Source: Oscillospiraceae bacterium (lineage in GTDB: Bacteria; Bacillota; Clostridia; Oscillospirales; Ruminococcaceae). From it: a stretch of 64,000 nucleotides of DNA. Below the pieces are notes generated by a model. That model made no database searches and was not told the DNA's origin. It saw only the letters and a list, made by a program, of their open reading frames with translations. The DNA is taken from positions 4,109-68,108 of the forward strand of contig JAHZAU010000011.1 of assembly GCA_019423755.1 (NCBI GenBank), written 5' to 3'. The position numbers were made by a program, and so were the translations under genes. Shown in pieces: positions 8,764 through 16,662 of this stretch (its first letter is position 1; each line of letters starts with the position of its first letter).

Positions 8764-9927
8764 ATGGCGACCTTACCCGAACGGTTTGCGGAGTTTTCCG
8801 ATGCCCGCAGACAAGGTTTTATCAAGATAAAAGAACTCAAAGAAGCCGGAGCCAAAATCTGCGGCACCTTCTGCCAGTATGCCCCGGAGGAGCTCATTAC
8901 CGCGGCGGGGCTCTGCCCGGTTGGCCTGTGCGGCAAGGACGCCGCCTCCATCCCGGCGGCAGAGACCCAGCTGCCCCGCAACCTTTGCCCGCTGATCAAA
9001 TCCAGCTACGGAAACGTGCTGCAGGATTCCTGCCCCTACGCCTACTTTTCCGACATCGTCGTAGGCGAAACCACCTGCGACGGCAAAAAGAAGATGTACG
9101 AGATGCTGGGCAAGTACAAGGGCACCTACATTATCCACCTGCCCAACGTCCCCGACCGGGAGCGCTCGCTGGAAGCCTGGACCATGGAGATCCGCGCTTT
9201 TAAGGAGTGGCTGGAAGAAAAATTTGACATCACCATCACCGATGAGATGCTCCGGGAGTCCATCCGCTGGAAAAACAAGGAGCGCGTCCAGGCTGCCCGC
9301 ATCTACGAGCTGGGCCGCTACGACCCGCCGGCCATTACCGGGGTAAACATGCGCAACATCATGGAGGGCGAAGGCTTCCTCTTTGACCGTAAGGAGCGCT
9401 ACGAAAAGATCGACGAGATCCTCAACCGCTGCGAAGCCGACTGGAAGGCCGGCAAAGGGCCCTACGCCGGGGAATCCCGCCGGCGCCCCCGCATCCTGAT
9501 CTCCGGGGGCGGATCCGGCGGCGTGGTGGACAAGACGGTAGCCGTCATCGAGGAGCTGGGCGGCGCCATCGTCTGCTACGAAGGCTGCAGCGGCATCGTC
9601 TCCCGCCGCCGTCTGGTGGACGAGTCCCCGGACAAAGACCCCATCGTGGCCCTGGCGGAAAAATATCTGGAGGTCCCCTGCGCCGTCATGTCCCCCAACC
9701 AGGGCCGCATGCGCCAGGTAGAGGCTACCATCGACGAGTGGAAGGTGGACGGCGTGGTCACCATCACCCTGCACTCCTGCCACCCCTTCGGCATCGAAGC
9801 ACGCAACATCCAGAAAACCTGCCAGGCCAAGGGCATCCCCCATCTGCATATCGAGACCGACTACACCACCGGCGACGAGGGACAGATCCGCACCCGTCTG
9901 GAGGCGTTTTTGGAGATGCTGGAATAA
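8764..9927 (+). CDS. Double-cubane-cluster protein / 2-hydroxyacyl-CoA dehydratase D family (copy 2)
   Basis: A 387-residue paralogue of the divergent gene at 7411. It shares GTFCQYAPEELI (C37), C51, NLCPLIKSSYG (C74) and GETTCDGKKKMYE (C105). It differs at two cysteines: it has an extra Cys in GLCGKD (C56) where copy 1 has ISLTSV, and ISGGGSGG where copy 1 has ITGCPLGG. The two probably have different substrates or cluster environments, or form a heteromeric enzyme; neither is shown. The start follows AAAGGAGG. No CoA ligase, transferase or activase gene is adjacent, which argues against a standard dehydratase operon. Confidence 0.82.
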   Translation: MATLPERFAEFSDARRQGFIKIKELKEAGAKICGTFCQYAPEELITAAGLCPVGLCGKDAASIPAAETQLPRNLCPLIKSSYGNVLQDSCPYAYFSDIVVGETTCDGKKKMYEMLGKYKGTYIIHLPNVPDRERSLEAWTMEIRAFKEWLEEKFDITITDEMLRESIRWKNKERVQAARIYELGRYDPPAITGVNMRNIMEGEGFLFDRKERYEKIDEILNRCEADWKAGKGPYAGESRRRPRILISGGGSGGVVDKTVAVIEELGGAIVCYEGCSGIVSRRRLVDESPDKDPIVALAEKYLEVPCAVMSPNQGRMRQVEATIDEWKVDGVVTITLHSCHPFGIEARNIQKTCQAKGIPHLHIETDYTTGDEGQIRTRLEAFLEMLE

Positions 9928-9935
9928 CCTTCCCG

Positions 9936-9967
9936 CGGGCCGCCCTACCAATGGTCGGCCCGTTTTT
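9936..9967 (+). terminator. Terminator after the copy 2 gene
   Basis: CGGGCCG (9936-9942) pairs with CGGCCCG (9956-9962), followed by T5. Confidence 0.85.
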
Positions 9968-9988
9968 CTGTCCCTGCAGCAAAAACCA

Positions 9989-10018
9989 TTGTATTTGCCT
10001 GGGAAATTGTGCTATACT
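9989..10018 (+). promoter_or_regulatory. Probable promoter of the radical SAM gene
   Basis: TTGTAT (9989-9994), an 18-nt spacer and TATACT (10013-10018) lie about 45 nt before the ATG. Confidence 0.5.
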
Positions 10019-10064
10019 GGCAAAAAAGGGGCCCCTGCCCCCAAGCGAGAAAGGCGGTGTCCGG

Positions 10065-10919
10065 ATGACACGAGAAGAACTCTATTCCACTATCTACACC
10101 CACGAAACCATCTACCGTCCCCCGGAGGAAGCCAACAGCGCCCTGCTTGAGGTGGCGCTGGGCTGCAGCTGGGGCAAGTGCGCCTTCTGCGACTTTGCCA
10201 AGGACCCGTTTTCGGTGCTGCCCATGGACCAGATCCGCTACAACGCCCGGGTGCTGGGCCGGCTGGAACCGGAAAAGACCCGCGTCTTCCTGCTGGGGGA
10301 AAACGCCCTCTCCCTGGGGATGGACAAACTGCGGGAGATCTTCGCTATCATCCGGGAAAACATGCCCCAGGTGACCGAAGTCGCCATGTACGCCCGAGTA
10401 GACGACGTCCAGCGCAAGACCACCCAGGAGCTGGAAGAGCTGCACCAACTGGGGCTCAAAGCGGTACACGTGGGGGTGGAGTCCGGCAGCGACTGCATCC
10501 TGCTGGATATGAACAAGGGGGTCACCTCCTTTGATATGGTCACCCAGTTTGCCCGGCTGGACGCCGCCGGCATCGAATACTTCGTCACCGTCATCCTGGG
10601 CCTGGGCGGACGCACCTTCCGCAACCTGCACGCCCTGGAGACCGCCCGCCTGCTCAACCGCTGCCACCCGAAACAGATCTGGTGCCTGGCGCTGAAGCTT
10701 TGGCCGGATACCCCTCTTTACAAGCGCTGGAAACGGGGCGAATTTGAGATGATGACCCCGCGGGAGATGCTGGTGGAGGAGCGCATCCTGGTGGAGGCCC
10801 TCACCGTCACCGACTGCCACTATATGGACACCACTGTCCTGCAGCAGTTCACCATCCAGGGCGACCTGCCGGAGGACAAATCCCTTATCCTCCGCGCCAT
10901 CGACCGGCTGCTGGGCTAA
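10065..10919 (+). CDS. Radical SAM protein of unknown function
   Basis: A 284-residue radical SAM enzyme. The [4Fe-4S] site is GCSWGKCAFC (about residues 33-42), spaced C-x4-C-x2-C. This spacing is also seen in other uncharacterised radical SAM proteins, so it is not by itself evidence of novelty. GVESG (about residue 140) is the usual SAM-contacting strand of the HemN/Elp3-like group. The C-terminus has no extra cluster or B12 domain. The start at 10065 follows AAAGGCGG; the longer frame begins inside the previous gene. The small gene downstream (33 nt) is probably co-transcribed. The substrate is not predictable. Confidence 0.75.
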   Translation: MTREELYSTIYTHETIYRPPEEANSALLEVALGCSWGKCAFCDFAKDPFSVLPMDQIRYNARVLGRLEPEKTRVFLLGENALSLGMDKLREIFAIIRENMPQVTEVAMYARVDDVQRKTTQELEELHQLGLKAVHVGVESGSDCILLDMNKGVTSFDMVTQFARLDAAGIEYFVTVILGLGGRTFRNLHALETARLLNRCHPKQIWCLALKLWPDTPLYKRWKRGEFEMMTPREMLVEERILVEALTVTDCHYMDTTVLQQFTIQGDLPEDKSLILRAIDRLLG

Positions 10920-10952
10920 CGCCCCATCCCAACCAGAAAGGACCGACCGGCT

Positions 10953-11198
10953 ATGTCCCATACCCCCGACGCCCCCTCCCAAGGGGTGGTCATCACCCAC
11001 GGAGAGGTGTTCCAGGAGGCCTCCCACCAGCTGAGCGACTATCTGCGCGGGCTGCGCCTCTCCCCGGAGGAAAACAACCGCCTCATCCGCCTGATCATCG
11101 ACCAGGTCCACGCCGCCGAGGAAAACGCCTTCCGCCAGGGCTTCGCCGCCGGCATGAAGTACGGCCTTTCCCACCCGGCCCCGTCAAAACCCGAATAA
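10953..11198 (+). CDS. Small hypothetical protein, 81 aa
   Basis: I do not recognise this protein. It is 81 residues, soluble and largely helical. Residues about 25-70 form a predicted helical pair ending in an EENAFRQGFAAGMKYG segment, a pattern seen in several short Firmicutes proteins. There is no Cys, no membrane segment and no signal peptide. The ribosome site AGAAAGGA precedes the ATG. It lies 33 nt after the radical SAM gene and before a strong terminator, so it is probably the second gene of a two-gene operon. It could be a partner of that enzyme. Confidence 0.6.
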   Translation: MSHTPDAPSQGVVITHGEVFQEASHQLSDYLRGLRLSPEENNRLIRLIIDQVHAAEENAFRQGFAAGMKYGLSHPAPSKPE

Positions 11199-11204
11199 AC
11201 GCAG

Positions 11205-11240
11205 CGCCGCCGCCCGGTTTGCCCGGACGGCGGCGTTTTT
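11205..11240 (+). terminator. Terminator after the small hypothetical gene
   Basis: CGCCGCCG (11205-11212) pairs with CGGCGGCG (11228-11235), with an inner CCGG pair, followed by T5. Confidence 0.9.
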
Positions 11241-11271
11241 CATCACAGAAAAGGGGGATCGGTCAAAAATA

Positions 11272-11694
11272 TTATACGAGCTTTCGGCCCAGCTGGCGGC
11301 ACTGTTCCAGGCCAGAGGCGTCGGGGGTCTCGTTACAGATGACCGGCTCGGCGCAAAGGGTCGCTCCGGCTGCCTGGGTGCGCTCGCTCCAATCGCGCAT
11401 CCACTGGCCGTCGCCCCAGCCGTAGGAGCCGAACAACGCCACCTCTTTGCCGGAAAGGGCACCCTCCAACTGGGCAAAGAACGGCTCAAACTCGCTTTCC
11501 TCCAACACTTCGGCGCCCATAGCCGGGCAGCCCAGCGCCAACTTGGGGGATTTTGCTGCTTCCCCGGCGGAGATCTCCTCCACCGAAAGCAGCCGGGCCT
11601 CCCCGCCGGCCTCCCGGATGCCCTCGGCTACCGCCTGGGCCATGGCTTGGGTGTTTCCGGTGCCAGACCAATAGATCACAGGTACCATCGTCAT
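11272..11694 (-). CDS. Flavodoxin
   Basis: A 140-residue short-chain flavodoxin, an FMN-binding electron carrier that can replace ferredoxin when iron is scarce. The phosphate-binding loop is SGTGNT (about residues 10-15). The GSYGWGDGQW segment near 90 supplies an isoalloxazine-stacking aromatic loop. The start at 11694 is six nt after GGAGG; an alternative ATG lies two codons in. It is 45 nt downstream of the DUF3793 gene on the same strand. The pair sits behind two operator-like repeats that suggest metal control, consistent with an iron-sparing role. Confidence 0.9.
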   Translation of the reverse strand: MTMVPVIYWSGTGNTQAMAQAVAEGIREAGGEARLLSVEEISAGEAAKSPKLALGCPAMGAEVLEESEFEPFFAQLEGALSGKEVALFGSYGWGDGQWMRDWSERTQAAGATLCAEPVICNETPDASGLEQCRQLGRKLV

Positions 11695-11739
11695 ATTTTT
11701 CCTCCTGGGTCATACCCTTGGTCGATTTTTGTGCGAATA

Positions 11740-12300
11740 TCAGGCCGCCAGCAGCTGGGAGAGGTTCCCTCCCGCCGCCAACCGGCGGCAAAGCCGGGCG
11801 CGGCAAGCGTCGTACCGGGCAAAGGTGGCCCGGGCCTCCTCCTCGTGGAAGTAGACCTTCCAGTAGCCGCACAGCTTGTACCCGGCGCCCTTGGTGCGGA
11901 TGAAAGCGGCCACGTCCTCCGGCGGATAGCCCAAAAACAGGCCGATCTCGTGAGGGAAGTCCCCTTCCTCCCGCAGGCGGCGGCGCAGACGCAGCAGCAT
12001 CCCTTCCAGCGGCTGGCCCGGCTCGTAGCCGTACTGCCCAAGAAGCGCCTGCACCTGGGGGCGGGCCAGATGTTGGGCCAGCTTGCCCGGGTGGTACAGG
12101 TACACCAAACTGCGGCAGCGGCAATGGCAGAGGATCTGCATCCGCAGGCCGCAGCCGGCCCACCGGCGGTTATACTGCCCCAGCAGTTCCTCCAACTGGG
12201 GGAACTCCTCCCGGGACAGGGACACCAGGCTGGCGCACTTCTCCCCCAGCAGGGTGGGGGCGCAGTGCTGGGCCAGCTGCCGTTCAAACTCCTCTGCCAT
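11740..12300 (-). CDS. DUF3793 family protein
   Basis: A 186-residue member of the DUF3793 family of Firmicutes. The C-terminal half has the recognisable block FPHEIGLFLGYPPEDV followed by KLCGYWKVY and a Cys near YDACRAR. Members of this family are often found beside ferrous-iron transport (feo) genes and flavodoxins in Clostridia, as here with flavodoxin. The biochemical role is unknown. The start at 12300 follows AAAGGAGG. The long leader (about 110 nt) contains two copies of a 16-bp dyad and a terminator-like hairpin, so expression is probably regulated, likely by iron. Confidence 0.82.
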   Translation of the reverse strand: MAEEFERQLAQHCAPTLLGEKCASLVSLSREEFPQLEELLGQYNRRWAGCGLRMQILCHCRCRSLVYLYHPGKLAQHLARPQVQALLGQYGYEPGQPLEGMLLRLRRRLREEGDFPHEIGLFLGYPPEDVAAFIRTKGAGYKLCGYWKVYFHEEEARATFARYDACRARLCRRLAAGGNLSQLLAA

Positions 12301-12322
12301 GACGCATACCTCCTTTGTTTTA

Positions 12323-12338
12323 GTTAGCCTTTGCTAAC
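12323..12338. promoter_or_regulatory. Operator-like repeat, proximal copy
   Basis: GTTAGC-CTTT-GCTAAC, with perfect arms extending to AGTTAGC/GCTAACT (12322-12339). It has the same 16-bp layout as the copy at 12390 and shares the GTTAG...CTAAC half-sites of DtxR/IdeR-type iron boxes. It lies in the leader just upstream of the ribosome site. Confidence 0.55.
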
Positions 12339-12347
12339 TCATGGTGA

Positions 12348-12372
12348 AAAAATCGGCCCCCTTTTTGGGGGA
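12348..12372 (-). terminator. Possible attenuator hairpin in the DUF3793 leader
   Basis: On the minus strand, CCCCC-AAAAA-GGGGG (12358-12372) is followed by CCGATTTTTTC, an intrinsic-terminator-like element within the 5' leader between the two operator copies. The stem is short, so this is tentative. Confidence 0.35.
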
Positions 12373-12389
12373 GCGTATTGGGCGGTTTG

Positions 12390-12405
12390 GTTAGTTGCTG
12401 CTAAC
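12390..12405. promoter_or_regulatory. Operator-like repeat, distal copy
   Basis: GTTAG-TTGCTG-CTAAC (arms extend to GGTTAG/CTAACC). It matches the proximal copy as GTTAG-N4-TGCTAAC and is offset by 67 bp. It sits at about +6 to +21 of the DUF3793 transcript, a blocking position. Confidence 0.55.
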
Positions 12406-12417
12406 CTCCGTGGATTT

Positions 12418-12446
12418 AAGATACCACAGTTTTTCCCGGCTGTCAA
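12418..12446 (-). promoter_or_regulatory. Promoter of DUF3793-flavodoxin
   Basis: On the minus strand a perfect TTGACA (12441-12446), a 17-nt spacer and TATCTT (12418-12423). Confidence 0.7.
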
Positions 12447-12481
12447 GGGTAGTTTTGCTCCCAACCCCCGCCCAAAGGCAG

Positions 12482-12509
12482 AAAAAAGGACCGCCGAAGC
12501 GGTCCTTTT
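12482..12509 (-). terminator. Terminator after glnN
   Basis: On the minus strand an 11-bp stem AAAAGGACCGC/GCGGTCCTTTT closes a UUCG tetraloop and runs into T6. The A-run on the other side makes it usable in both directions. Confidence 0.92.
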
Positions 12510-12526
12510 GTAATATTTCCTGTATA

Positions 12527-14608
12527 TTATACTCGATGGAGCAGGTCGGTATAGGTGGGCATGGGCCAGTTGCGGGCGTCCACGATGGTTTCCAGGGCAT
12601 CGCAGCTGTCCCGCAGGGAATGCATGGCGGCAGCCAGCTGGTTGCTCATAAACTGGGCCTTTTCGTACATATCTTCCAGCGTATCCTTCTGTTCCAGGGT
12701 GCGCTCCAGGTTCTCCACCCGCTCGATGATCTGGTCGATGGCCTCGGTGACGATCTGGGCGTGGCCGTGGATGGCCTTGGACTGGATACCGGCAGCGGCC
12801 AGCTGGTTAGAACTTTCGGCCACCCGTCCGGCATACTCGATGCAGGAGGGCAGGATCTGGCGCTTGGCCATCTCCAGCATGGTGTTGGCCTCGATCTGCA
12901 CCACGTGGCAATAGTGCTCCAGGCGGATCTCGTAACGGGCGCGGGTCTCCTTGGGGGTGAATACGTGGTACCGGTCGAAGAGCTCGATGTTCTTCGGGTC
13001 GGTCATGGTGTGGAAGCCGTCCACCGAGGTGCGCAGGATGGGCAGGCCGCGGCGCTTGGCTTCCTCTACCCAGCTTTGGGAGTAGTTGTTGCCGTTGAAG
13101 ATGATGCGGCCGTGCTCCTTCATGGTGTCGGCGATGATGCGGCGGACCTCCTGTTCCTTGTCCTGCGCAGCTTCCAGGCGTTCGCTGAAGGCGCGGAAGG
13201 AGTCAGCCACGATGGTGTTGAGCACGATCTCGGAGTAAGCCAGGGACTGGGAGGAGCCTACCATACGGAACTCGAACTTATTGCCGGTGAAGGCAAAGGG
13301 CGAGGTGCGGTTGCGGTCGGCTTCGTCCACTGCCAGCTCGGAGATGGTACCGACGCCGAAGCTCTTGGGATGGTCCTCGGTGGGGGTCTGGCCCACGCCG
13401 GCGGCAGCGTTCTCCAGAATCTGGGTCAGATAACCGCCCAGGAACACCGAGATAATGGCCGGAGGCGCTTCGTTGCCGCCCAGACGGTCGTCGTTGCCGG
13501 CGCAGGAAGCGCTCATGCGCAGCAGGTCGCCGTAGCAGTCCACGGCACGCAGGAAGGCGCAGAGCATCAGCTGGAAGCGCAGGTTGCCCGCCGGGTTTTT
13601 GCCGGGGTTGAGGAGGTTGATGCCGGTGTCGGTGTTCAGAGAGTAGTTGTTGTGCTTACCGGAGCCGTTGACGTTGGCAAAGGGCTTTTCGTGCAGCAGG
13701 CAGGCCAGGCCGTGCTCTTTTGCCACGGTGCGCATGGTCTCCATGATGATCTGGTTGTGGTCGCAGGCGATGTTGGCGGTGGAGTATTCCGGAGCCAGTT
13801 CGTGCTGCGCCGGGGCAGCCTCGTTGTGCTTGGTCTTGCTGGCGATGCCCATCTCCCACAGGTTCTTGTCCAGATCCTGCATAAAGGAAGCGACGCGCAG
13901 GCGGATGCGGCCGCAGTAGTGGTCGTCCATCTCCTGGCCTTTGGCCGGGCGCGCGCCGAAGAGGGTGCGGCCGCAGATCTTCAGGTCCAGGCGCTGCTCA
14001 TAGAGCTTGCGGTCGATGAGGAAGTATTCCTGCTCGGCGCCGACCATAGGCACCACCCGGCTGACGTTCTGCTCGCCCAGCAGGTGCAGCAGGCGCACGC
14101 CCTCGTTGCTCACAGCCTGCATGGAGCGCAGCAGCGGGGTCTTGGCGTCCAGGGCCTCGCCGGTGTAGGAGCAGAAGGCGGTGGGGATAAAGAGGGTACC
14201 ATCCCGGACGAAGGCCGGGCTGGTGGGGTCCCAGGTGGTGTAGCCCCGAGCCTCAAAGGTGGAGCGCAGGCCGCCGGAGGGGAAGCTGGAGGAGTCCGCC
14301 TCGCCGCGGATCAGCGCCTTGCTGGAAAATTCCATGGAGATCTTGCCGTCCCCGTTGGAGGAGAGGAAAGCGTCGTGCTTTCCGGCAGTGAACTCATTCA
14401 TCGGCTGGAACCAGTGGGAATAGTGGGTCGCGCCCTGGTCGATGGCCCAGTTCATCATGGCGTTGGCCACGATATCTGCGATCCCCGGGTCCAGGGGCTC
14501 GCCCAGGCTGCGGGTCCGTTTCAGGCTTTCGTACACCCGCTTCGGCAGCCGGGTGCGCATGGCGTCGTCGTCAAAAACGCGTACGCCAAAGATCTCCTCG
14601 ATATTCAT
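12527..14608 (-). CDS. glnN: Glutamine synthetase type III
   Basis: ATP-dependent synthesis of glutamine from glutamate and ammonia. The 693-residue length and the N-terminal IFGVRVFDD block identify the GSIII class, a large dodecamer common in Bacteroidetes and Clostridia. Catalytic features include the GAEQEYFLID metal-site Glu residues, NVNGSGKHNNYS (ATP/glutamate site) and FEFRMVGSSQS. I start at 14608, after GGGAGG; the upstream in-frame residues lack support. It is monocistronic with its own promoter and terminator. Nitrogen control is expected, but no regulator site was identified. Confidence 0.95.
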   Translation of the reverse strand: MNIEEIFGVRVFDDDAMRTRLPKRVYESLKRTRSLGEPLDPGIADIVANAMMNWAIDQGATHYSHWFQPMNEFTAGKHDAFLSSNGDGKISMEFSSKALIRGEADSSSFPSGGLRSTFEARGYTTWDPTSPAFVRDGTLFIPTAFCSYTGEALDAKTPLLRSMQAVSNEGVRLLHLLGEQNVSRVVPMVGAEQEYFLIDRKLYEQRLDLKICGRTLFGARPAKGQEMDDHYCGRIRLRVASFMQDLDKNLWEMGIASKTKHNEAAPAQHELAPEYSTANIACDHNQIIMETMRTVAKEHGLACLLHEKPFANVNGSGKHNNYSLNTDTGINLLNPGKNPAGNLRFQLMLCAFLRAVDCYGDLLRMSASCAGNDDRLGGNEAPPAIISVFLGGYLTQILENAAAGVGQTPTEDHPKSFGVGTISELAVDEADRNRTSPFAFTGNKFEFRMVGSSQSLAYSEIVLNTIVADSFRAFSERLEAAQDKEQEVRRIIADTMKEHGRIIFNGNNYSQSWVEEAKRRGLPILRTSVDGFHTMTDPKNIELFDRYHVFTPKETRARYEIRLEHYCHVVQIEANTMLEMAKRQILPSCIEYAGRVAESSNQLAAAGIQSKAIHGHAQIVTEAIDQIIERVENLERTLEQKDTLEDMYEKAQFMSNQLAAAMHSLRDSCDALETIVDARNWPMPTYTDLLHRV

Positions 14609-14698
14609 GCTCTGTCCTCCCAAGTGAAATCCCTTTTTCATTCTGTCTGTTGGCTTTTTTGCCCCCGGCGCGGCGCCGGTAGGCTCTTGGATTTACTT

Positions 14699-14727
14699 AT
14701 AGTAGCATCCGGCCTTTGGAATTGCAA
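14699..14727 (-). promoter_or_regulatory. Promoter of glnN
   Basis: On the minus strand TTGCAA (14722-14727), a 17-nt spacer and TACTAT (14699-14704). The leader is about 85 nt and holds a GC hairpin. The 332-nt gap 14609-14940 otherwise contains the promoter of the divergent gene and a small hairpin at 14897-14912. Confidence 0.6.
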
Positions 14728-14849
14728 GAGGTTTGCCCGCCCGGGCTCCAACTTTCGCAAATTAGCCAATTCTTGCCCCGTTTGGCCCCCTTTGTTTGCG
14801 CAGGGTAGGAAGGCCCCGTCACACGCCCGGCAAATTTACAAAAGACCGG

Positions 14850-14879
14850 TTGCTTTTCCGACGGATTCCGTGGTACACT
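14850..14879 (+). promoter_or_regulatory. Promoter of the peptide-binding lipoprotein gene
   Basis: TTGCTT (14850-14855), an 18-nt spacer and TACACT (14874-14879). Confidence 0.45.
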
Positions 14880-14940
14880 AAACTTCGCTGATTTTCCCGC
14901 TTTTTTAAGCGGTATTCTTTGGAAGGAAGGGGGTTTTGAC

Positions 14941-16581
14941 ATGAGATGGGGACGGCTTGCCCGCCGGGCGCTGGCTCTTTGGCTGGCGGTGCTTTTTTGC
15001 GTCCTGTTTTCCGCCTGCGGGCCCAAAGCCTCGGTGCTGCGCTACGACCTGACCTCCGCGCCCCGCAGCCTGGACCCCCAGTTTGCCTCCCGGGAATCGG
15101 AACTGATGATCATCCGCAACACCTTTGAGGGGCTGGTCGCCCAGACCTCGGAAGGGACGGTGGAGCTGGGCGCCGCCGAGTCTTACGAGACCTCCGACGA
15201 TGGCTGCACCTGGACCTTCACCCTTCGGGAAGGCATGGTGTGGGACGACGAGGACAAGACCCCCGTCACCGCCGACGACTTCGTCTTTGCCTTCCACCGC
15301 ATCTTTAACTCCATCTCCCCCTCCCCCTACGCCCAGCTTTACACCTCCATCCAAAACGCCCAGGCGGTGCTGGACGGCTCCCTGGATGTGACCCAGCTGG
15401 GGGTCTCGGCGCCGGACAGCCGCACCCTGGTGTTCCAGCTGGAATACGCCGACCCGGTGTTCCTGGAAAACCTTTCCCACACCGCCGCCATGCCCTGCAG
15501 CCGCACCCTCTTTGCGGCCCAGGAGGGCAAGTACGGCTCCTCCCCCACCGCCACCCCCTCCAATGGGCCCTTCCTGGTGCGTTCCTGGGACGACAGCAAG
15601 GTCCTCCTTTACCGCAACCAAAACTACCACGACCTGGAGGCGGTGCGCTCCCCCAGCGTCATGTTCTACTTTGGCCGCACCATCCAAACCGACGCCATGA
15701 CCGAGGCCGGCGAGACCGCCCCTTCCGCCTTCCAGCTGGTGCTGGACGGCAGCGCCGACTGCTGCTTTGCCGATTACAGCCAGATCCAGCAGGCCCAAAG
15801 CCAGGGGCTTTCCTACCTGACCGCCGACGGGCAGGTGTGGGCGCTGGTGTTTAACCAGAAAAACGCCGCCTTTGCCCAGGAAACCATCCGTCAGGCCTTC
15901 TCCCGGGCGGTGGACCCGTCGGGCTTTGCCTCCCTGCTGCCGGAGAACCTTTCCCTTTCCGACCGGCTGGTGTCCCCCGGTGTGACGCTGTTTTCCCGCT
16001 CCTACACCGAGTCCACCACCGTGGAAAACCCCAACCGCTACGATCCGTCCTCCGCCCGCACCCTGTTCCAGCAGGGGCTGGAAGCGCTGGGACGCTCCAC
16101 CCTCACCGACCTGGAACTGCTGGTGCCGGATCAAAACAACCTGCCGGCCCTTTCCAGCCTGCTGCAGCAGGGCTGGCAGCAGAACCTGGCCGTTTCGGTC
16201 AACGTGGTCACCGCCGACAGCGATAGTTTCTCCTCCCGCTTGAGTCAGGGAGACTTCCAGATGGCGCTGGTGCCGCTGGAAGCGGACGCCGCCACCCCCA
16301 ACGCGGTGCTTTCCCTCTTTACCTCCGCTTCTTCTTCGAACATCACCGGCTACGCCAACGCCACCTTCGACCAGCTGCTGCACACCGCCGGCGCTTCCCA
16401 CGACCAGCAGCAGATCCTGGACTCCTACGCCCAGGCCGAGCAGATGCTGCTGGAAGATGCGGTCGCCCTCCCCCTCTTTACCGAGACCTCCTACCTGGTG
16501 CTGGGAGAAGGGGTCTCCGGGGTGGAGATCCTGCCGGGCAGCGGTTCCCTTTCCTTCCGCAACGCCGTAGCCCTGCGCTAG
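14941..16581 (+). CDS. Extracellular solute-binding protein family 5 (oligopeptide type), lipoprotein
   Basis: A 546-residue ABC-type substrate-binding protein of the OppA/DppA family. A basic N-terminus and hydrophobic stretch end in the lipobox LFSAC (Cys26), so it should be a lipoprotein on the outer face of the membrane. The mature part opens with the typical RSLDPQFASRE segment and NTFEGLV, and has the family GPFLVRSWD region. The ribosome site GGAAGGAAGGGGG precedes the ATG. No permease or ATPase genes are adjacent, so it is an orphan that must share a transporter encoded elsewhere. The peptide or nickel ligand cannot be inferred. Confidence 0.88.
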   Translation: MRWGRLARRALALWLAVLFCVLFSACGPKASVLRYDLTSAPRSLDPQFASRESELMIIRNTFEGLVAQTSEGTVELGAAESYETSDDGCTWTFTLREGMVWDDEDKTPVTADDFVFAFHRIFNSISPSPYAQLYTSIQNAQAVLDGSLDVTQLGVSAPDSRTLVFQLEYADPVFLENLSHTAAMPCSRTLFAAQEGKYGSSPTATPSNGPFLVRSWDDSKVLLYRNQNYHDLEAVRSPSVMFYFGRTIQTDAMTEAGETAPSAFQLVLDGSADCCFADYSQIQQAQSQGLSYLTADGQVWALVFNQKNAAFAQETIRQAFSRAVDPSGFASLLPENLSLSDRLVSPGVTLFSRSYTESTTVENPNRYDPSSARTLFQQGLEALGRSTLTDLELLVPDQNNLPALSSLLQQGWQQNLAVSVNVVTADSDSFSSRLSQGDFQMALVPLEADAATPNAVLSLFTSASSSNITGYANATFDQLLHTAGASHDQQQILDSYAQAEQMLLEDAVALPLFTETSYLVLGEGVSGVEILPGSGSLSFRNAVALR

Positions 16582-16603
16582 TTTTTCTGTAAAAAAACAA
16601 CAA

Positions 16604-16640
16604 GAGCCGTCCTTCCCGCTTGGGGAAGGGCGGCTCGTTT
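16604..16640 (+). terminator. Terminator after the solute-binding protein gene
   Basis: GAGCCG/CGGCTC and CCTTCCC/GGGAAGG pair into a long stem (16604-16636), followed by a T-rich run. Confidence 0.85.
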
Positions 16641-16662
16641 CGTTTTGCGAAGGAAGCGGGGG

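Noticed and set aside
10159..10191. C-x4-C-x2-C radical SAM motif as a novel variant
   Set aside because: The same GCSW-x2-C-x2-C spacing occurs in other known but uncharacterised radical SAM families.
12395..14881. 828-aa open frame on the plus strand opposite glnN
   Set aside because: It is the antisense shadow of a G+C-rich gene. The glnN strand has full-length homology and a ribosome site, while this frame shows a low-complexity Gly/Val/His-rich product.
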